Positions 1 to 11,278 of a stretch of DNA of 64,000 nucleotides are shown piece after piece. Source of the DNA: Megaustenia siamemsis (Eukaryota; Mollusca; Gastropoda; Stylommatophora; Ariophantidae); contig JAVIAB010000073.1 in NCBI GenBank assembly GCA_032433765.1, positions 51,843,144 to 51,907,143 of the forward strand, in the 5' to 3' direction. The notes beneath the pieces were generated by a model that was not told the DNA's origin, did no database searches, and saw only the letters and a program-made list of their open reading frames with translations. The stretch's first letter is position 1; each line of letters begins with the position of its first letter. The translations under genes were made by a program, and so were the position numbers.

Positions 1-109
1 TGTGTATAAAAGTGCGTCAATAAATATTTTCAGTAGGGTGAGAAAGTAGAAAAAAGAAACATAAATGTGGAAAAAATTACATTTGATAGAGGGTATGTAT
101 TTTCAATGT

Positions 110-1340
110 TATCCACTCACCGGGAATCAGTCACTAAAAGAATGAGACCAATAACAGAACTACAGTTAAGCGATTTCCAAATGGGGTTCCGTTAAAAAAA
201 AATTAAGGATGTACAGACGCTCTATTCACATTAAAACAGCTAGGAGAAAAGATGACAGAACACATTCAAAATGTATACATAGCTTTCATTGACCAGGAAA
301 AAACATTCTAACGAGTAAACAGAAAACAACTGTAGGAGATACTAACAACATACGGAGTAAGCCAACATCTAACCAACCTTATTAAAAGTCTCTACAATAA
401 CAGCAGCTGCAGGGTCAGAACAGCAGCAGGCTACACAGACCACTTCGAAGTTAAATCAGGTGTAAGACAGGGTGCGTACTATTCCCCCTACAGTTTATTA
501 CATACATGGACTATATATGCAAGCTAACCAACCCATCAGAGACAGAGGAGATCAATGAGCTTTTATTTGCAGACGATCAGGCACTAATACATGAAACAAT
601 AGAAGACCTACAAGAACACTTAAACAAACTCAACATCTCAGGCACAAAATAGAACATGAAAATCAAAATCAACAAAACAGAAGTCATGAATGTCGCTAAA
701 AATAAACAGAGCATCAACATAACTATAGAAGGCAAACAACTAAAACAAGTAGGGGAATTCAAATACCTAGGAAGTCTAATGACAAACGATAATTCTCAAA
801 CAGCAGAGATAGAATCAAGATGCAACAAAGCATGTCAAATCAATGGACAGTTATCACCACTACTGTCCAACAAGGAAATAACTCTGGAGGCAAAACGAAC
901 ACTCTACAATACAATCTTCATCCCAACGTTGTGCTACCAATGCCAGACCTGGACCGTAGATGCAAGAACAATAAGAAAAATAACCTCTACTGGGATTAAA
1001 TGTGTTAGACGAATGACAGGAAACAGTCTGAGAGACAAGATCAGAAATGAAGAACTGAGGAGAAAGCTAGGAATAGCCCCCGCCATAGAATATATAAGGA
1101 AACAACAGATAAAATGGTTTGGCCATGTGACAGGGAAGAAAGAACAAAACACAACACAACGAGCCTTCAACAAACGTTGTGAGAACACCAGACCCAAGGG
1201 TCGACCACGAAAAAGATGGGTCGATGGAATATTAGAAGCACTAGGAAACATAACAGCAGCAGAGGCGAACAGAAGAGCAAAAGACCGCAAATTATATCTC
1301 CCCTCGACGCTGAAAGGTAAATGAGGAATGAAAGAAGAAG
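110..1340 (+). mobile_element. Non-LTR retrotransposon remnant, reverse transcriptase to 3' end (family L-A)
   Basis: This is a decayed LINE open reading frame running from the reverse transcriptase into the C-terminal tail. The early part (about 130-650) reads as RT with in-frame stops and a frameshift near 480. It has recognisable blocks including MGFR near 180-195 and an LLFADD catalytic motif at 560-577. From 656 to 1324 the frame is open for 222 codons and carries FKYLGS, a degraded LTYGCETW-type block (IPTLCYQCQTW), an IKWFGHV block and a basic GRPRKRW block, all usual after the RT core of LINEs. The 3' end runs into GAA/GA-rich sequence. The same 3' region recurs at 10137-10600 and 53500-53625. 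No endonuclease domain is present. The element is dead; the family assignment beyond LINE is open. Confidence 0.85.
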
Positions 1341-1445
1341 AGGAAGAGAGAGAGAGGGGGGGGAGGAGTGGTCACTACATATTCATGTTAATTTCATTGC
1401 ATATCACAAATGTCAGAAGAAGCAATAAACTTTACAAATAAACAA

Positions 1446-1714
1446 AATACATGGCGCTGTCACACCAAGAAAATACATGGAACTCTCACACCAAGAAAAT
1501 GCATGGCGCTATCACACCAAGAAAATACATGGCGCTGTCACACCAAGAAAATACATGGCGCTGTCACACCAAGAAAATACATGGCACTCTCACACCAAGA
1601 AAATACATGGCACTCTCACACCAAGAAATACATGGAGCTATCACACCAAGAAAATACATGGCACTATCACACCAAGAAAATACATGGCACTATCGCACCA
1701 ACAAAATCTTGGAA
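1446..1714. repeat. 26-bp minisatellite, about 10 copies
   Basis: Tandem units built on tacatggcgctgtcacacca plus a short A-rich end, spaced 26 bp (for example ATG at 1451 and 1477). Units differ by a few substitutions (gcgctg, gcactc, gcacta, gagcta). Because 26 is not a multiple of 3, the three plus-strand frames all stay open and yield spurious 80-115 codon frames. Confidence 0.95.
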
Positions 1715-1764
1715 AATAAATTGAAGGAAATAACAAAAGCAGGTTATGCCCACTCAGAGTTGAT

Positions 1765-2036
1765 AAAGAGATATCACGAAGACGATGGCTCTAGATAGGA
1801 CACATACTGCGTAAGCCAAATGAAAGTATTACACAACATGCTTTTTTTGGAATCCCAAAGGAAAAAGACAAAGAGGAAGACCAAAATATTCTTGGAGAAG
1901 ACAGATGGAAGCAGAGATAAAGATGATGGGGAAGATATGGAATAATCTTTTTTTAAAAAAATGGCAAGAAACAGAACGGCTTGGAAAGTGTAGTTGAAGA
2001 CATATACTCCACAGGGAGTTAAAAGGTAGAAGAAGA
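1765..2036 (+). mobile_element. LINE C-terminal remnant (family L-C)
   Basis: The plus strand reads as the end of a LINE polyprotein: an RRRW..WIGHILRKPNESITQ block, a GIPKEKDKEED block and an ILGEDRWKQ block. Stops and an oligo-T run interrupt it. The same block occurs at 56930-57415 (minus) and 63660-63960 (plus). It directly follows the 26-bp array and abuts the SINE-S3 copy at 2037. Confidence 0.75.
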
Positions 2037-2265
2037 TGAATGATGATATCGTATGACAGGGAACAGTTGACTGTCTTCACTTTCTGTGCGGTTTCGCCTT
2101 ATGTCTTTTGGCGTGTGCTGAAACTGCTATGATGGGGACTACAGCTACCTACCTATGTTTTGGAGATGAGTTAGTAATTCTGATGATTCCACTGGCACGG
2201 GCGGTTGAGCAATTATGGATTTTAATTCGTTTGCAGTGATACCGGGACCTTCCATAACCAAAGAA
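2037..2265 (+). mobile_element. Dispersed SINE-like repeat S3, copy 1
   Basis: A block beginning gaatgatgatatcgtatgac and ending near ccttccataacc is shared with 4735-5065 (minus) and 6236-6620 (plus). This copy lacks the front part seen in the longer third copy, so it is 5'-truncated. It is non-coding. Confidence 0.7.
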
Positions 2266-2502
2266 TGAAGAAGAAGACAGAGAAGGTCATGCCCAAAGTT
2301 CAAGTCATCAACACAGTTGAGAGACAACAGGCATGAGTTGTTTGGTGGGGAGGGGGAAGGTGTGGAGAGATTTCTAATAACATACTGACATCAACATATT
2401 CATTGTTCCCAACGTCTCAGAACTGATGAACACGTACAGTAATACATCCCATCAAGACTACGCCACATTCTGACATAAACATTATCATTATTATGTACTT
2501 AC

Positions 2503-2811
2503 CTGGCTCAGACCTGAAGAGCACGTAATACATCGCGTCATGACTACGGTTTCCAAGGACGTCAATGACACCGGGTTTCGTGTTCTCTATGATGTTGTAC
2601 ACTAAATTCTCGTTTCGCTGGCACTGACGCTGAATGTTATTGTGTGTTACATCATTTTCTCCAGCGTAGTTTTTACCTCTAGTTGACGTTATCGCAACTG
2701 TTGAGTCATTGACCAAAACAACCCGTGTACCCATGAGAGGTCGGTAGTACTCTGCCAAATGAAATGATGAATCAGGCCGACAGTTGATGCTTAAATCAAA
2801 GGTTAAATGTC
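2503..2811 (-). CDS. Internal exon 3 of a split host gene, unrecognised secreted or membrane protein
   Basis: On the minus strand an open frame is bounded by a strong acceptor (pyrimidine-rich tract ending tttgcag, AG at 2812-2813) and a consensus donor GTAAGTAC at 2502-2495. The exon is 309 nt, or 103 codons, with phase 1 at both ends. The last complete codon of exon 2 is GCA and its extra base G completes GGA here, so the join reads ...ELTFA-G-HLTFDLS. The module has two cysteines (INCRPD and RQCQRN), two N-glycosylation sequons (NDS, NRS) and alternating hydrophobic strands that suggest a beta-rich extracellular fold. I do not recognise the family. The donor implies further exons left of the window. 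LINE L-C, SINE-S3 and an L-I type fragment flank it closely. Confidence 0.7.
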
Positions 2812-2884
2812 CTGCAAATATAAAGATGAAAAAAACATTGTCAACTATAAAGTAAGTTAGTCTTATTGCCGAAGACAAAGTCAA

Positions 2885-3270
2885 CTGGTTATCATCAGGT
2901 TGCATGTCCTTTGACGAAAATTGCGTTCATCACAGCCAGATGAACAAAATCTGTCTCTATCCAGATCTCCCTTCTCTACTATTGTAATTGTCAAGATCTC
3001 TTTAAAGTCTAGAAAACAATTTCTTCTTGGTCTGCCCCTGCCTTGTCTTCCTAGAACCTTGCAGTCCATTATTTTCTTTCCAACCCACTGTGTCTTTTGA
3101 CGTGGCCGTGGCATTTTGATTTCGTCTGTAATATTGTGTTTATTAGCCGGTTCTTTTCAATTGTTAGGTCTTTTCCTTTGCTTTATTTCCATTATCCAAG
3201 ACATCCTCAGAATTATTCTGTAGCATTTTATTTCGAATTGACCAAATTTCTTCATTTTTGTTTGCAGGAA
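2885..3270 (-). mobile_element. LINE C-terminal remnant (family L-I)
   Basis: The minus strand reads, across frameshifts, RIILRMSWI, then TKSKCHGHVKRH, then GRQGRGRPRRN, then an FKEILTI block. This is the usual order of the C-terminal region of LINE RT proteins. It ends about 75 bp upstream, in the direction of transcription, of the exon 3 acceptor, so it lies in the preceding intron. It has no close sister in the window. Confidence 0.65.
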
Positions 3271-3609
3271 AGCCCAATATTTTCAACACTTGGTACTACA
3301 ATTAAAACAATTAAAATATTATAGCTCTGAAAACTAACATTTTCAACGACGCAAGTTTTTGTTGTTTGAGTCAAGTCAAGCTACGAACAGGATAGGCTCA
3401 TCCACGATATGAAGCGTTGAATGTGCTTATTATGCGGGAAAGTAGGAAACAGCACCTTGCCACAAGGGAAACTGGACTTCTATAGACTGCCAACTCATCT
3501 CCCAAAAAGATACTTTTGCTTGCAGGTCAAGTGTAAGTTTCATTCACCACGTGGTTAAAGGACTGGATTATTTCGGCTCAGGAATTGATTTATAGACTCA
3601 TTTATGTTG

Positions 3610-3872
3610 TGAGCTTTCTACTAACCGTTTTGACCAGACGGGAATTTTATTTATGATTTCTGTCTGCGGCAACCACCCTGGTTTCAGCAGCGAGGCCCAG
3701 CTTGAAAGGTCAGTTACTCATTGACGGAAAAATATGAGTACTTCCGAAGACAGAATTATCTGCCTGTGCGGCGAGGGACCCCTGTGCACAAGTCTGCCAG
3801 GGGAAAAAAAGGATTAATACGCAAAATTCAGTTCCTGGTCTCTAGGGCTTCGCTAGAGGTGAAAGCTGGCGA
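3610..3872 (+). mobile_element. SINE-B, copy 1
   Basis: Non-coding dispersed repeat shared with 19096-19425 (minus) and 55955-56162 (minus). Its central block includes ggtttcagcagcgaggccca, ctcattgacggaaaaatatg and ctggtctctagggcttcg. The tRNA-like head seen in the 19.4-kb copy is degraded here. Confidence 0.7.
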
Positions 3873-4134
3873 GTACAATCTTAACGAAAATAGATAATGA
3901 ACCAGAATAAAACACGCACAAAAAAATAAAGAAATACTTGAGCTGGTACATAACATGGGACATAGCACGAGTAATTGTTTCCAAATGTTAGACCGAGATG
4001 AATAATAGTAAAGAATGAAACACTTGTCTAAATGTTAGACCGAAATGTATAATAATAAAGAAATGAATATTTATTATAGATAAAAACTCTGAAGCCAGAC
4101 ACAAACATAAATAACACAGAAAGTATTTTTAAAG

Positions 4135-4435
4135 AGTTCAGAAACATCTACAAACAACACTAGGAAACACTAAGAACAGGGCAACCTGAAACAATCTACA
4201 AACAACCCTAGGAAACGCACAGAAGAGGACAACTAGAAACATATACAAACAACGATAGGAAACACAAATAACAGAACAACTCGAAACATCTACAAACAAC
4301 ACTAGGACACACACAGAAGAGGACAACTAGAACCATCTACAAACAACACAAGAAAACACAAACTAAGGAACAATCTACAAACAACACTAGAAAACACAAA
4401 CAAAGGAACAATCTACAAACAGACAAAAGAAAATC
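4135..4435. repeat. Degenerate minisatellite, period about 48 bp then about 36 bp
   Basis: The core catctacaaacaacactagg recurs about seven times. The first units are about 48 bp apart and the last ones about 36 bp, because an internal segment has been lost. Confidence 0.85.
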
Positions 4436-4549
4436 CACACAATAAAGTAACCCAAAACAAATGTCGAAACCGTGCTCTTTTATACGGCGCGTTGTCACTA
4501 GAGACCCATACTTTAACACACTTTAGCTAAGCAGTAAGTAAGGTACTCT

Positions 4550-4720
4550 GTCAAAACGGTGGCAACTCGGTGTGTTGAAGAGCATGAGTTCGAATCCTGT
4601 AAAAATTGTCTATAACCCTAGTTTTATGTGTGTGGTTTTTCCCAAGGGTTGTATACAAGTAGGTTTCTATTTAAAGTATACCTACCAGTTTACTGTGGTT
4701 TCGCTAAGGAAGAAAATGTA
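4550..4720 (+). other. Possible tRNA-like SINE head
   Basis: Contains a B-box-like gagttcgaatcctg near 4585. No second copy was found in the window, so this is only a suggestion. Confidence 0.25.
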
Positions 4721-4734
4721 ATGAACGGTTATGG

Positions 4735-5065
4735 TTATGGAAGGCCCCGGTATCGCTAGAAACGAATTAAAATCGATAATTGCTCAACCGCCCGTGTCAT
4801 TGGAATCATCCTAATTACTATCTCATCTCCCAAACAAAGAAAGGTAGATGTAGTCCCCATTATAGCAGTCTCAGCACACGCCAAAAGAAGGCGAAACCGC
4901 ACAGAAAGTGAACTCAACCGTCTGTTCCCTGTCATACGATATCATCATTCATAGTAAAAAAATCGGAATATTAAAACACAATTAAAATGATGAAACGAAC
5001 AGCTCACTGTGTGCACAGAGCACTTAACTTAGTAGCTCCTGCAACAATCCGGACATGGAAGGTGA
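4735..5065 (-). mobile_element. SINE-like repeat S3, copy 2
   Basis: Reverse-orientation copy of the repeat at 6236-6620. It shares the ccctgtcatacgatatcatc end block, the cacgccaaaag region and the front block gagctactaagttaagtgct (read on the minus strand). Confidence 0.75.
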
Positions 5066-5390
5066 GGAAACTGCAACAAGGAACACTTTTCAGACATAGC
5101 CTTTAATGATTCCTGCCGCCTATCCACCTTATTGACCGGAAATTCACGTTCTCCTGAAAATGATGATCGTTATTTTTTATGTTTAGCGCTTGATGATATT
5201 AGGACATCGTTTTTGACTCCAAAGCCGGATATATCAAACACAGTCATCGGATTATCCCCGTCGCACATCAAACAACAGACAGTAAGATCTCTCTGGAATG
5301 TGCATTTCTGAAATTATAAACCAGTTCACATGTCTAATGTAATGAATGTGTAAAGGCAAGAACAAAAATTTGAAGTTTACAACACACTCC
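5066..5390. other. No feature seen
   Basis: Unique-looking AT-rich sequence with no supported ORF or repeat match elsewhere in the window. Confidence 0.5.
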
Positions 5391-5645
5391 GGGAGCCACG
5401 ATAGCTCTGTGGTTAGTGAACTGGACTACAAAGGACAAGGGGTAGGGTTCGATTCCAATCGACGGCTTCCGGGTTCACCTAGCCTTAAATGGTACCGGAT
5501 TTTTTTTTTTCTGGAAAAGTAAAGGGACACGGGCGTAATGCCTACCACATTAACCCAAAAATGATGTGCTGAAAGTCTGTGAAATTTATGGTCACTAACA
5601 ACATATTCCCCTGACAGGGGCTCCTTACTTTTTTTTTTTTTTTTG
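5391..5645 (+). mobile_element. tRNA-derived SINE-A, copy 1
   Basis: The tRNA-like head carries an A-box-like tagctctgtggttagtg and a B-box-like gggttcgattcca, followed by the family body and a T-rich end at 5630-5645. The usual cgccacttggcg palindrome near the end is damaged in this copy. Confidence 0.9.
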
Positions 5646-6069
5646 CAACCCACTAAAGAGCTTCAAAGAAGTAAAGAAGACATCCCTGAAACAAGTCACA
5701 ACAATAGATTAGAAGGCAACGGGACTAATTATACGTATCTTTGCAAGATAGTATAAACAAGCTCAGTAGGTATAGGCAGAGCAAGACCTTGAAACTTGGG
5801 ACAGGACACTGTTGTCTCAGAACCCATTAAAATATCTCAGACTTTCTGCTACCTGCTAATGTGGAACACCCAAACAGATCCTCTAAGAAAACAGACAAGG
5901 TTATGCCAGTCTAAACAGCCAACAAATAGAAAAATGGCCCACAGAAACAGTTCTGTAAGACAAACTATGAAGACGTCAAACGCTTAATTCAGCTCGTGAC
6001 TTTTATCAAATGATCTTCAACAAAGGAACACAAAAGACAAATTGGGAGGGGTGAAGAGGGGGTGGGGAA
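5646..6069. other. No feature seen
   Basis: Mixed sequence, possibly old LINE debris. The 63-codon frame near 5796 has no recognisable motif. Confidence 0.4.
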
Positions 6070-6235
6070 ACTTGGTGATTTAGACATTGTTCTTTGTTTA
6101 TTTTTTTCTGTTGTTGATTATTTGTCATTTTTTTTTCCCAGTGCTGTAAACATACCTCTCCCTCTGAATTGATTCACTGATTATCGCCTCGGAAGTTTCC
6201 CTCTATAATAATATTCATTTATTATTTTTTGTCTC
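6070..6235 (+). mobile_element. SINE-C 3' part, headless copy
   Basis: Matches the body and tail of the full SINE-C at 49625-49865: the blocks tgttgttgattatttgtca, gtgctgtaaacatacctctc and gaagtttccctctataataa occur in the same order. The tRNA-like head is missing. It abuts SINE-like repeat S3. Confidence 0.8.
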
Positions 6236-6620
6236 CTGGTCTAGAGGTAAGGTATCGACATCTGGGTGAACGGTCACAGATCCGAAGATCCGGTTTGTTG
6301 CAGGAGCTACTGAGTTAAGTGCTCTGTGCACACCGTGAGCTATGCGTTTCATCCGTTTTGATCATGTTTCGATATTCCAATTGTTTACAATGTACAATGA
6401 ATGATGATATCGTATGACAGGGAACAGTTGGCTGTGTTCACTTTCTGTGCGGTTTCGCCTTATGTCTTTTGGCGTGTGCTGAGACTGCTATGATGGGGAC
6501 TACAACTACCTTTCTTTGTTTGCGAGATGAGACAGTAATTCGGATGGTTCCACTGGCACGGGCGGGTGAGCAATTATGGATTTTAATTCGTTTGCAGTGA
6601 TACTGGGGCCTTCCATAAAC
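6236..6620 (+). mobile_element. SINE-like repeat S3, copy 3 (longest)
   Basis: The longest of three copies. Its start has a possible A box (tggtctagaggtaagg), then the block gagctactgagttaagtgct, then the shared body including cggtttcgccttatgtcttt and ccactggcacgggcgg. The ORF over 6576-6788 is incidental. Confidence 0.65.
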
Positions 6621-6885
6621 AAAGAACCAAAGATCCGAAGTTACAGGCGGTGGACATTTTTCTCATCGAATCACTGGTTTTGTTATGACTCGACCTTCCC
6701 CTGTTCTCTAGTAGTGAGATCAAATGAGATCAAACCTCTCTCGGTTATCGGGCGGATAACAAGACACAATGCATTCACACTGATTTAACGCAAAGAAGAG
6801 GAAAACAAACATCTACCACGCAGTCAAAATGATAGCTAGGCGGGTGTACCACTACGTATAACGATAAGTTTAATCTACAAACATC

Positions 6886-7235
6886 ATCATCATCGAGTGC
6901 CATCTCCGCAAAGAAGATTGGCTACCATGGAGCGCCATTCTGCTCTGTCTCATGCTTTGATGGTGCAGGTTGCCATTGTCTGACTTGTCCATCTTTTGAT
7001 GTTACTCGTCCATGTAAGTCTTGGTCTGCCTCTGCCTCTCTTACCTTGTATTTTCCCTTCCAAGACTACTTTTAGTAGGTTGTTGTGTCTTTTAACATGG
7101 CCCAGAAATCGCATGTCTTGTTTGAATTGTATTTAGTATATATTTTTTTCCCATTTTTAGTTGTTGTAAGACTTCATCATTTGCTTTCTTTTCTTTCCAT
7201 CCAATTCTACCTATTCTCATATATACAAGCAGCCG
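6886..7235 (-). mobile_element. LINE 3' end remnant (family L-D)
   Basis: Minus-strand reading gives an IGRIGWKEKKANDEVLQQL block, then a degraded FLGHVKR block, then the GRGRPRLTW-type basic block and VANLRC end. The 3' terminus is a short GAT repeat (atcatcatcatc on plus at 6886). Sister copies lie at 20036-20467, 31420-31630, 32371-32578 and probably 38515-38690. Confidence 0.75.
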
Positions 7236-7419
7236 AATAGTAAATGAACAGTTAGAAGCTCGTGGAAACCAATAAAGAACTACACTATGCTGAAGAAGCA
7301 ATTCGTTTTTTTTTTTGTGTTTTACCTCATATTGTATGTTGTCATTGAAAATTGGGAGTCATTCAAATACTTGGAGAAAACATGTTCTATTATAAAGTTC
7401 TGCTATTGCCTACTTTTGT

Positions 7420-7960
7420 CATTGTTACATTCTAACTGAATGTCTATACATGAAGACCCTATGTGTCAGAACTTCAACATCAAACATTTTAACCGTATTG
7501 TTCTGTTCTGCAACTTGACCGTTGACTTTAACCCACTCAAACTCGATAGGATTGAGGTGCGCGTGATATGCAGGGAGTCGCAGAGAAACGTGGTCGTATT
7601 CTTTAAAGACTTCGTCAGTATGACGCAACTTTTTCTTATTTGTATTCCTCACAAGCTGCAGCAACTCCGGTTTTTTTAATGTGTTGTCGAATTTCATATA
7701 TTCCTTAGAAAGCCATGTTATAATTTGACTTTTTGTATTTAATAGTTGGTACTTTGTCTTCCGCTGACACATCATTGTGATATAATGCATGATCCATTTC
7801 TAGGTATGAAGGTCTATCCAGGAGTGGAAGAAGATCATTCTCCAACCAGTGCCTGAAAATGTGTACATTTATTTATGTGCGGTAGTCGGTACTTTTTGAT
7901 TGGAAAATAAGTGAAGCGTCACGAACATGGCTCGTTCACAGCTTCCAGCATCCGTTACTA
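7420..7960 (-). pseudogene. Degraded DD8xE-type transposase fragment (IS630/Tc1 superfamily)
   Basis: The C-terminal frame (7425-7790) contains SLRLPAYHAHLNPIEFEW, closely matching RLPPYHAHLNPIELIWAK of the element at 35505-37586. Upstream on the minus strand, up to about 7950, another frame reads a degraded HIFRHWLENDLLPLLDRPSY block and an MDHALYHN block, matching the second catalytic region. Frameshifts separate the parts. I did not find its inverted repeats. Confidence 0.8.
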
Positions 7961-7963
7961 TGC

Positions 7964-7999
7964 TTCTACATGCTTCTACATGCTTCTACATGCTTCTTA
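7964..7999. repeat. 12-bp short tandem repeat
   Basis: Three to four units of atgcttctac plus 2 bp. Confidence 0.85.
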
Positions 8000-9090
8000 T
8001 GTTACTAGCTTCTGGTAATAGTCTTCATTAAAACAGACTGGTTAACAGGGTGTGAATTGTCGTAGTCGCCATAGGGGTCTCAATTATGGGGTCTCATTTG
8101 AAAGGCATGTTACTGCAGTTCATTTAGGATGGATAACCTGAACTTCACCGACAGAAGCCGGGAAATCAGGAAGGTCATTGCAACGTCACAGTCTAAGAAC
8201 CAACAACTGGATGTTGACCTTTGATCATCACGATGGTTCTAAGGCAGGTTGTATTAAATAATGATAACTTTGATGCTAACATTTAATGGAATCACAGAAG
8301 ATACACAGTTCTCATATATGTTGTACTTTCTTTTTTTGTTGTAGACCTTCAAATGTTACTTAACTAACAAACGCAGTTCTGGCTGTGTATCTCAACAATG
8401 CAGCTGCTAATGCTAAAATACTACTATAAGTCTAAAAACAGCAAAGTGTAGTGACCTCAAACCTGCAAACGATAAATCAATACCAAACTATCAAAACCAA
8501 CAGATTAAATTGATGTTGGGACATAAACTAGAATATGTGTAGCTTTGAGAGATCATATTGCTGACCTCGGAGTTAAAAAAGGACAAGGGACCTGAGGAAC
8601 TAATTGTCCTCTGCAACTCTAGATTTAAAGGTAGCTTAGACCTATTGTCCAGTCCTATAGAAAACATAAAACACTGGTTCCGTGGTCATGTTCAAGACTT
8701 CTAGTCTTGTTTAAAACCTAAGAAAAGAGCAGGCTGCACATGTCCTGCCAGGATATATATGCAAGAAGACAAAATACCAGCTTTTTTTAAAACAATGAAC
8801 CACCCTTCTGAAATTGCTTAATGGGTGTTCAACGCTTACAGTGTAATCGGGTACAAGAAAGAAATGTAAAGTGGACGATTTTGGAATAAAATGACGATTG
8901 TTCTATATAAATTACAAGATTGAACAAAAAATAATATTTTAAAATGCAAAAAATGCAATAGTCTGAAAACGAAGCTAAACGCACAAAAATTAGACAACTG
9001 TAAGTCGTTAATTAAGTAAAGGTCTCATTAACGCCTAAAAGTTTGTGTGGAGATATGGTGTTTGTGTCAATTTGTATTTTAGTGACCAAC
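8000..9090. other. No feature seen
   Basis: About 1.1 kb of unique AT-rich sequence with no supported ORF, splice-bounded exon or internal repeat. Confidence 0.5.
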
Positions 9091-9099
9091 GGCTCATTC

Positions 9100-9297
9100 T
9101 GTGGTGGTGTTTTTGAAATCACGCCAGGCAGCCCTGTACCACTTTTCAAACAAAGAAAAACCTAAGGTCCCCATTTTCAGAGACTTGGTAGACATACAAT
9201 TTGTGTTGGTTGGTAATTTGAGAATAATTGAACCCGATATTTTTGTTACCGGTAGCGAGCACACTAACCGTTCAGCTACCTCGGCTTCAGACAGCTT
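9100..9297 (-). mobile_element. Possible tRNA-derived SINE
   Basis: The minus strand begins gccgaggtagctgaacggtt, an A-box-like stretch, followed about 45 bp later by a B-box-like cgggttcaattattc. Only one copy is seen, so the boundaries are uncertain. Confidence 0.4.
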
Positions 9298-9493
9298 CAA
9301 TAAAAAAAAATATGATAATCTCTTAACTGTGGAGCTACTTACAAAGGCCCTAACTTAGACTAATACATCATATATATCCAACCTAAACTTGACTCGCCAG
9401 CACAAAGCCATAAACTGTTGATTGCGAACTTCACAAAATATCTCGGACATTTTCGACATGGTCAAATCATCAGAAACTGGTACCACTGCTGTC

Positions 9494-10136
9494 CCACAGG
9501 GAAATAACACAGGTAAATAACACAGGTAAATAACACAGGGAAATAACACAGGTAAATAACACAGGTAAATAACACAGGGAAATAACACAGGTAAATAACA
9601 CAGGGAAATAACACAGGTAAATAACACAGGGAAATAACACAGGTAAATAACACAGGGAAATAACACAGGGAAATAACACAGGTAAATAACACAGGTAAAT
9701 AACACAGGGAAATAACACAGGGAAATAACACAGGGAAATAACACAGGGAAATAACACAGGGAAATAACACAGGGAAATAACACAGGGAAATAACACAGGG
9801 AAATAACACAGGTAAATAACACAGGGAAATACAGTGAAATAACACAGTGAAATAACACAGGGAAATAACACAGGGAAATAACACAGGGAAATAACACAGG
9901 GAAATAACACAGGGAAATAACACAGGGAAATAACACAGGGAAATAACACAGGTAAATAACACAGGGAAATAACACAGGGAAATAACACATGGAAATAACA
10001 CAGGGAAATAACACAGGGAAATAACACAGGGAAATAACACAGGGAAATAACACAGGAAAATAACACAGGGAAATAACACAGGAAAATAACACAGGGAAAT
10101 AACACAGGGAAATAACACAGGGAAATAACACAGGTA
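9494..10136. repeat. 14-bp minisatellite, about 46 copies
   Basis: The unit is gggaaataacacag with a ggtaaataacacag variant. Variants are interspersed rather than block-sorted. All minus-strand frames stay open and give artefactual 218-263 codon peptides. The right edge joins directly to a LINE fragment. Confidence 0.97.
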
Positions 10137-10600
10137 AAACGGACACTCTTCAATACAATCTTCATCCTAATGGTGTGGTACCAGCGCCAGTTCCGGACCC
10201 TTAAGACTCAAGAACAGCAAGAAGAAAAAAACCAGTACCGAAATTAAATGTGTCAGACGAATGACAGGAAACAGCCTGAAAGATGAGATCAGAAATTAAG
10301 AACATAAAAAAAAATAAGGGAATAATTCTCGTCTTTGCTGACTTATAGAAAAAAAACCAGACAAAATGGTTTGGTCAAGGGATAAGAAAGAGTGATCGAA
10401 ACACGACACAACGAGCCTTCAAAAATTTTGCGAGAACACCAGACGCAAGAGCGTACCACAAAAAAAAAACGGATTGACGGAATATTAGAAACAATAGGAA
10501 ACATGACCGTTGGAAAAGCCAACAGAAGAGCAAAAGTCAGCAAACTATCGACGCTGAAATGCAAATGAAGAAGGAAAGAAGTACCTCTTGACTGCAAGAC
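10137..10600 (+). mobile_element. 5'-truncated LINE remnant (family L-A)
   Basis: Homologous to about 890-1340: the same acactcttcaatacaatctt, atgacaggaaacagcctgaa and gagccttcaaa landmarks occur in the same order. Stops and indels are frequent. It begins exactly where the 14-bp array ends. Confidence 0.85.
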
Positions 10601-10990
10601 ACCTGCACGCCCTATTTGCTCTAAATTCCAAAAAAGCTCAAAACTACATATCGATTAACACCAAATATGAGACGCTACAGAGCACTGGCCCGCGCACTTC
10701 TTTCAACACTGAGCAAAAAAAAACAAAAACAAGATGGAAGGTGCCTATTTTTGCATCTACTGTTCGTCATAATCAAACTCTATTCAAACTGCTTTTCAAT
10801 ACGCCTTCTTGGCAGTAAATGAGGGACATCTACTTTTTATTTTCATTCCGAACTCACGTTAACGTCATGTTTCAAATTACACTTCATTTATATTTTTTTA
10901 ACGTTTCCTTGCCTTATATTGCAGTTGTCCTCGTTTCGCTGTTTACCAACAAATTATTTTTCAGCCTTCTTTCGTTTGTTTGTGTCTTTC
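10601..10990. other. No feature seen
   Basis: Unique sequence; the two short frames here show no motif. Confidence 0.45.
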
Positions 10991-10994
<4 letters not shown>

Positions 10995-11030
<36 letters not shown>

Positions 11031-11278
11031 GTACCACCGTCACGCCAAGTGACGTATAGTGAATATGGTGTTAGTGTCCATACATTTTACAGACCCTTGA
11101 CACATGATTTGGTGGGGTAATGTGGTCGGTATTATGCTCGTGCCGCTTTACTTTCCGAGAAAAAAAAAATCTGGTACCCATTAAAGGCTGGGTGAACCGG
11201 AAGCCGTCGATTGGGATCGAACCCTACCTCTTGTCCTTTGTAGTCTAGTTCACTAACCACTGAGCTTTCGCGGCTCCC
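10995..11278 (-). mobile_element. SINE-A, copy 2, with long terminal homopolymer
   Basis: Reverse-orientation SINE-A. On the element's own strand it ends in a run of about 30 T (the A run at 10995-11025 on plus). The head at 11200-11278 carries the B box gggatcgaaccc (reverse) and a degraded A box. Confidence 0.9.

Noticed and set aside
5391..5470. A functional tRNA gene in the SINE heads
   Set aside because: The acceptor stem pairs poorly, the anticodon arm is not canonical, and the head continues into a dispersed repeat body.
9355..10165. Three long minus-strand frames rich in Cys, Phe and Val
   Set aside because: Translations of the 14-bp array.
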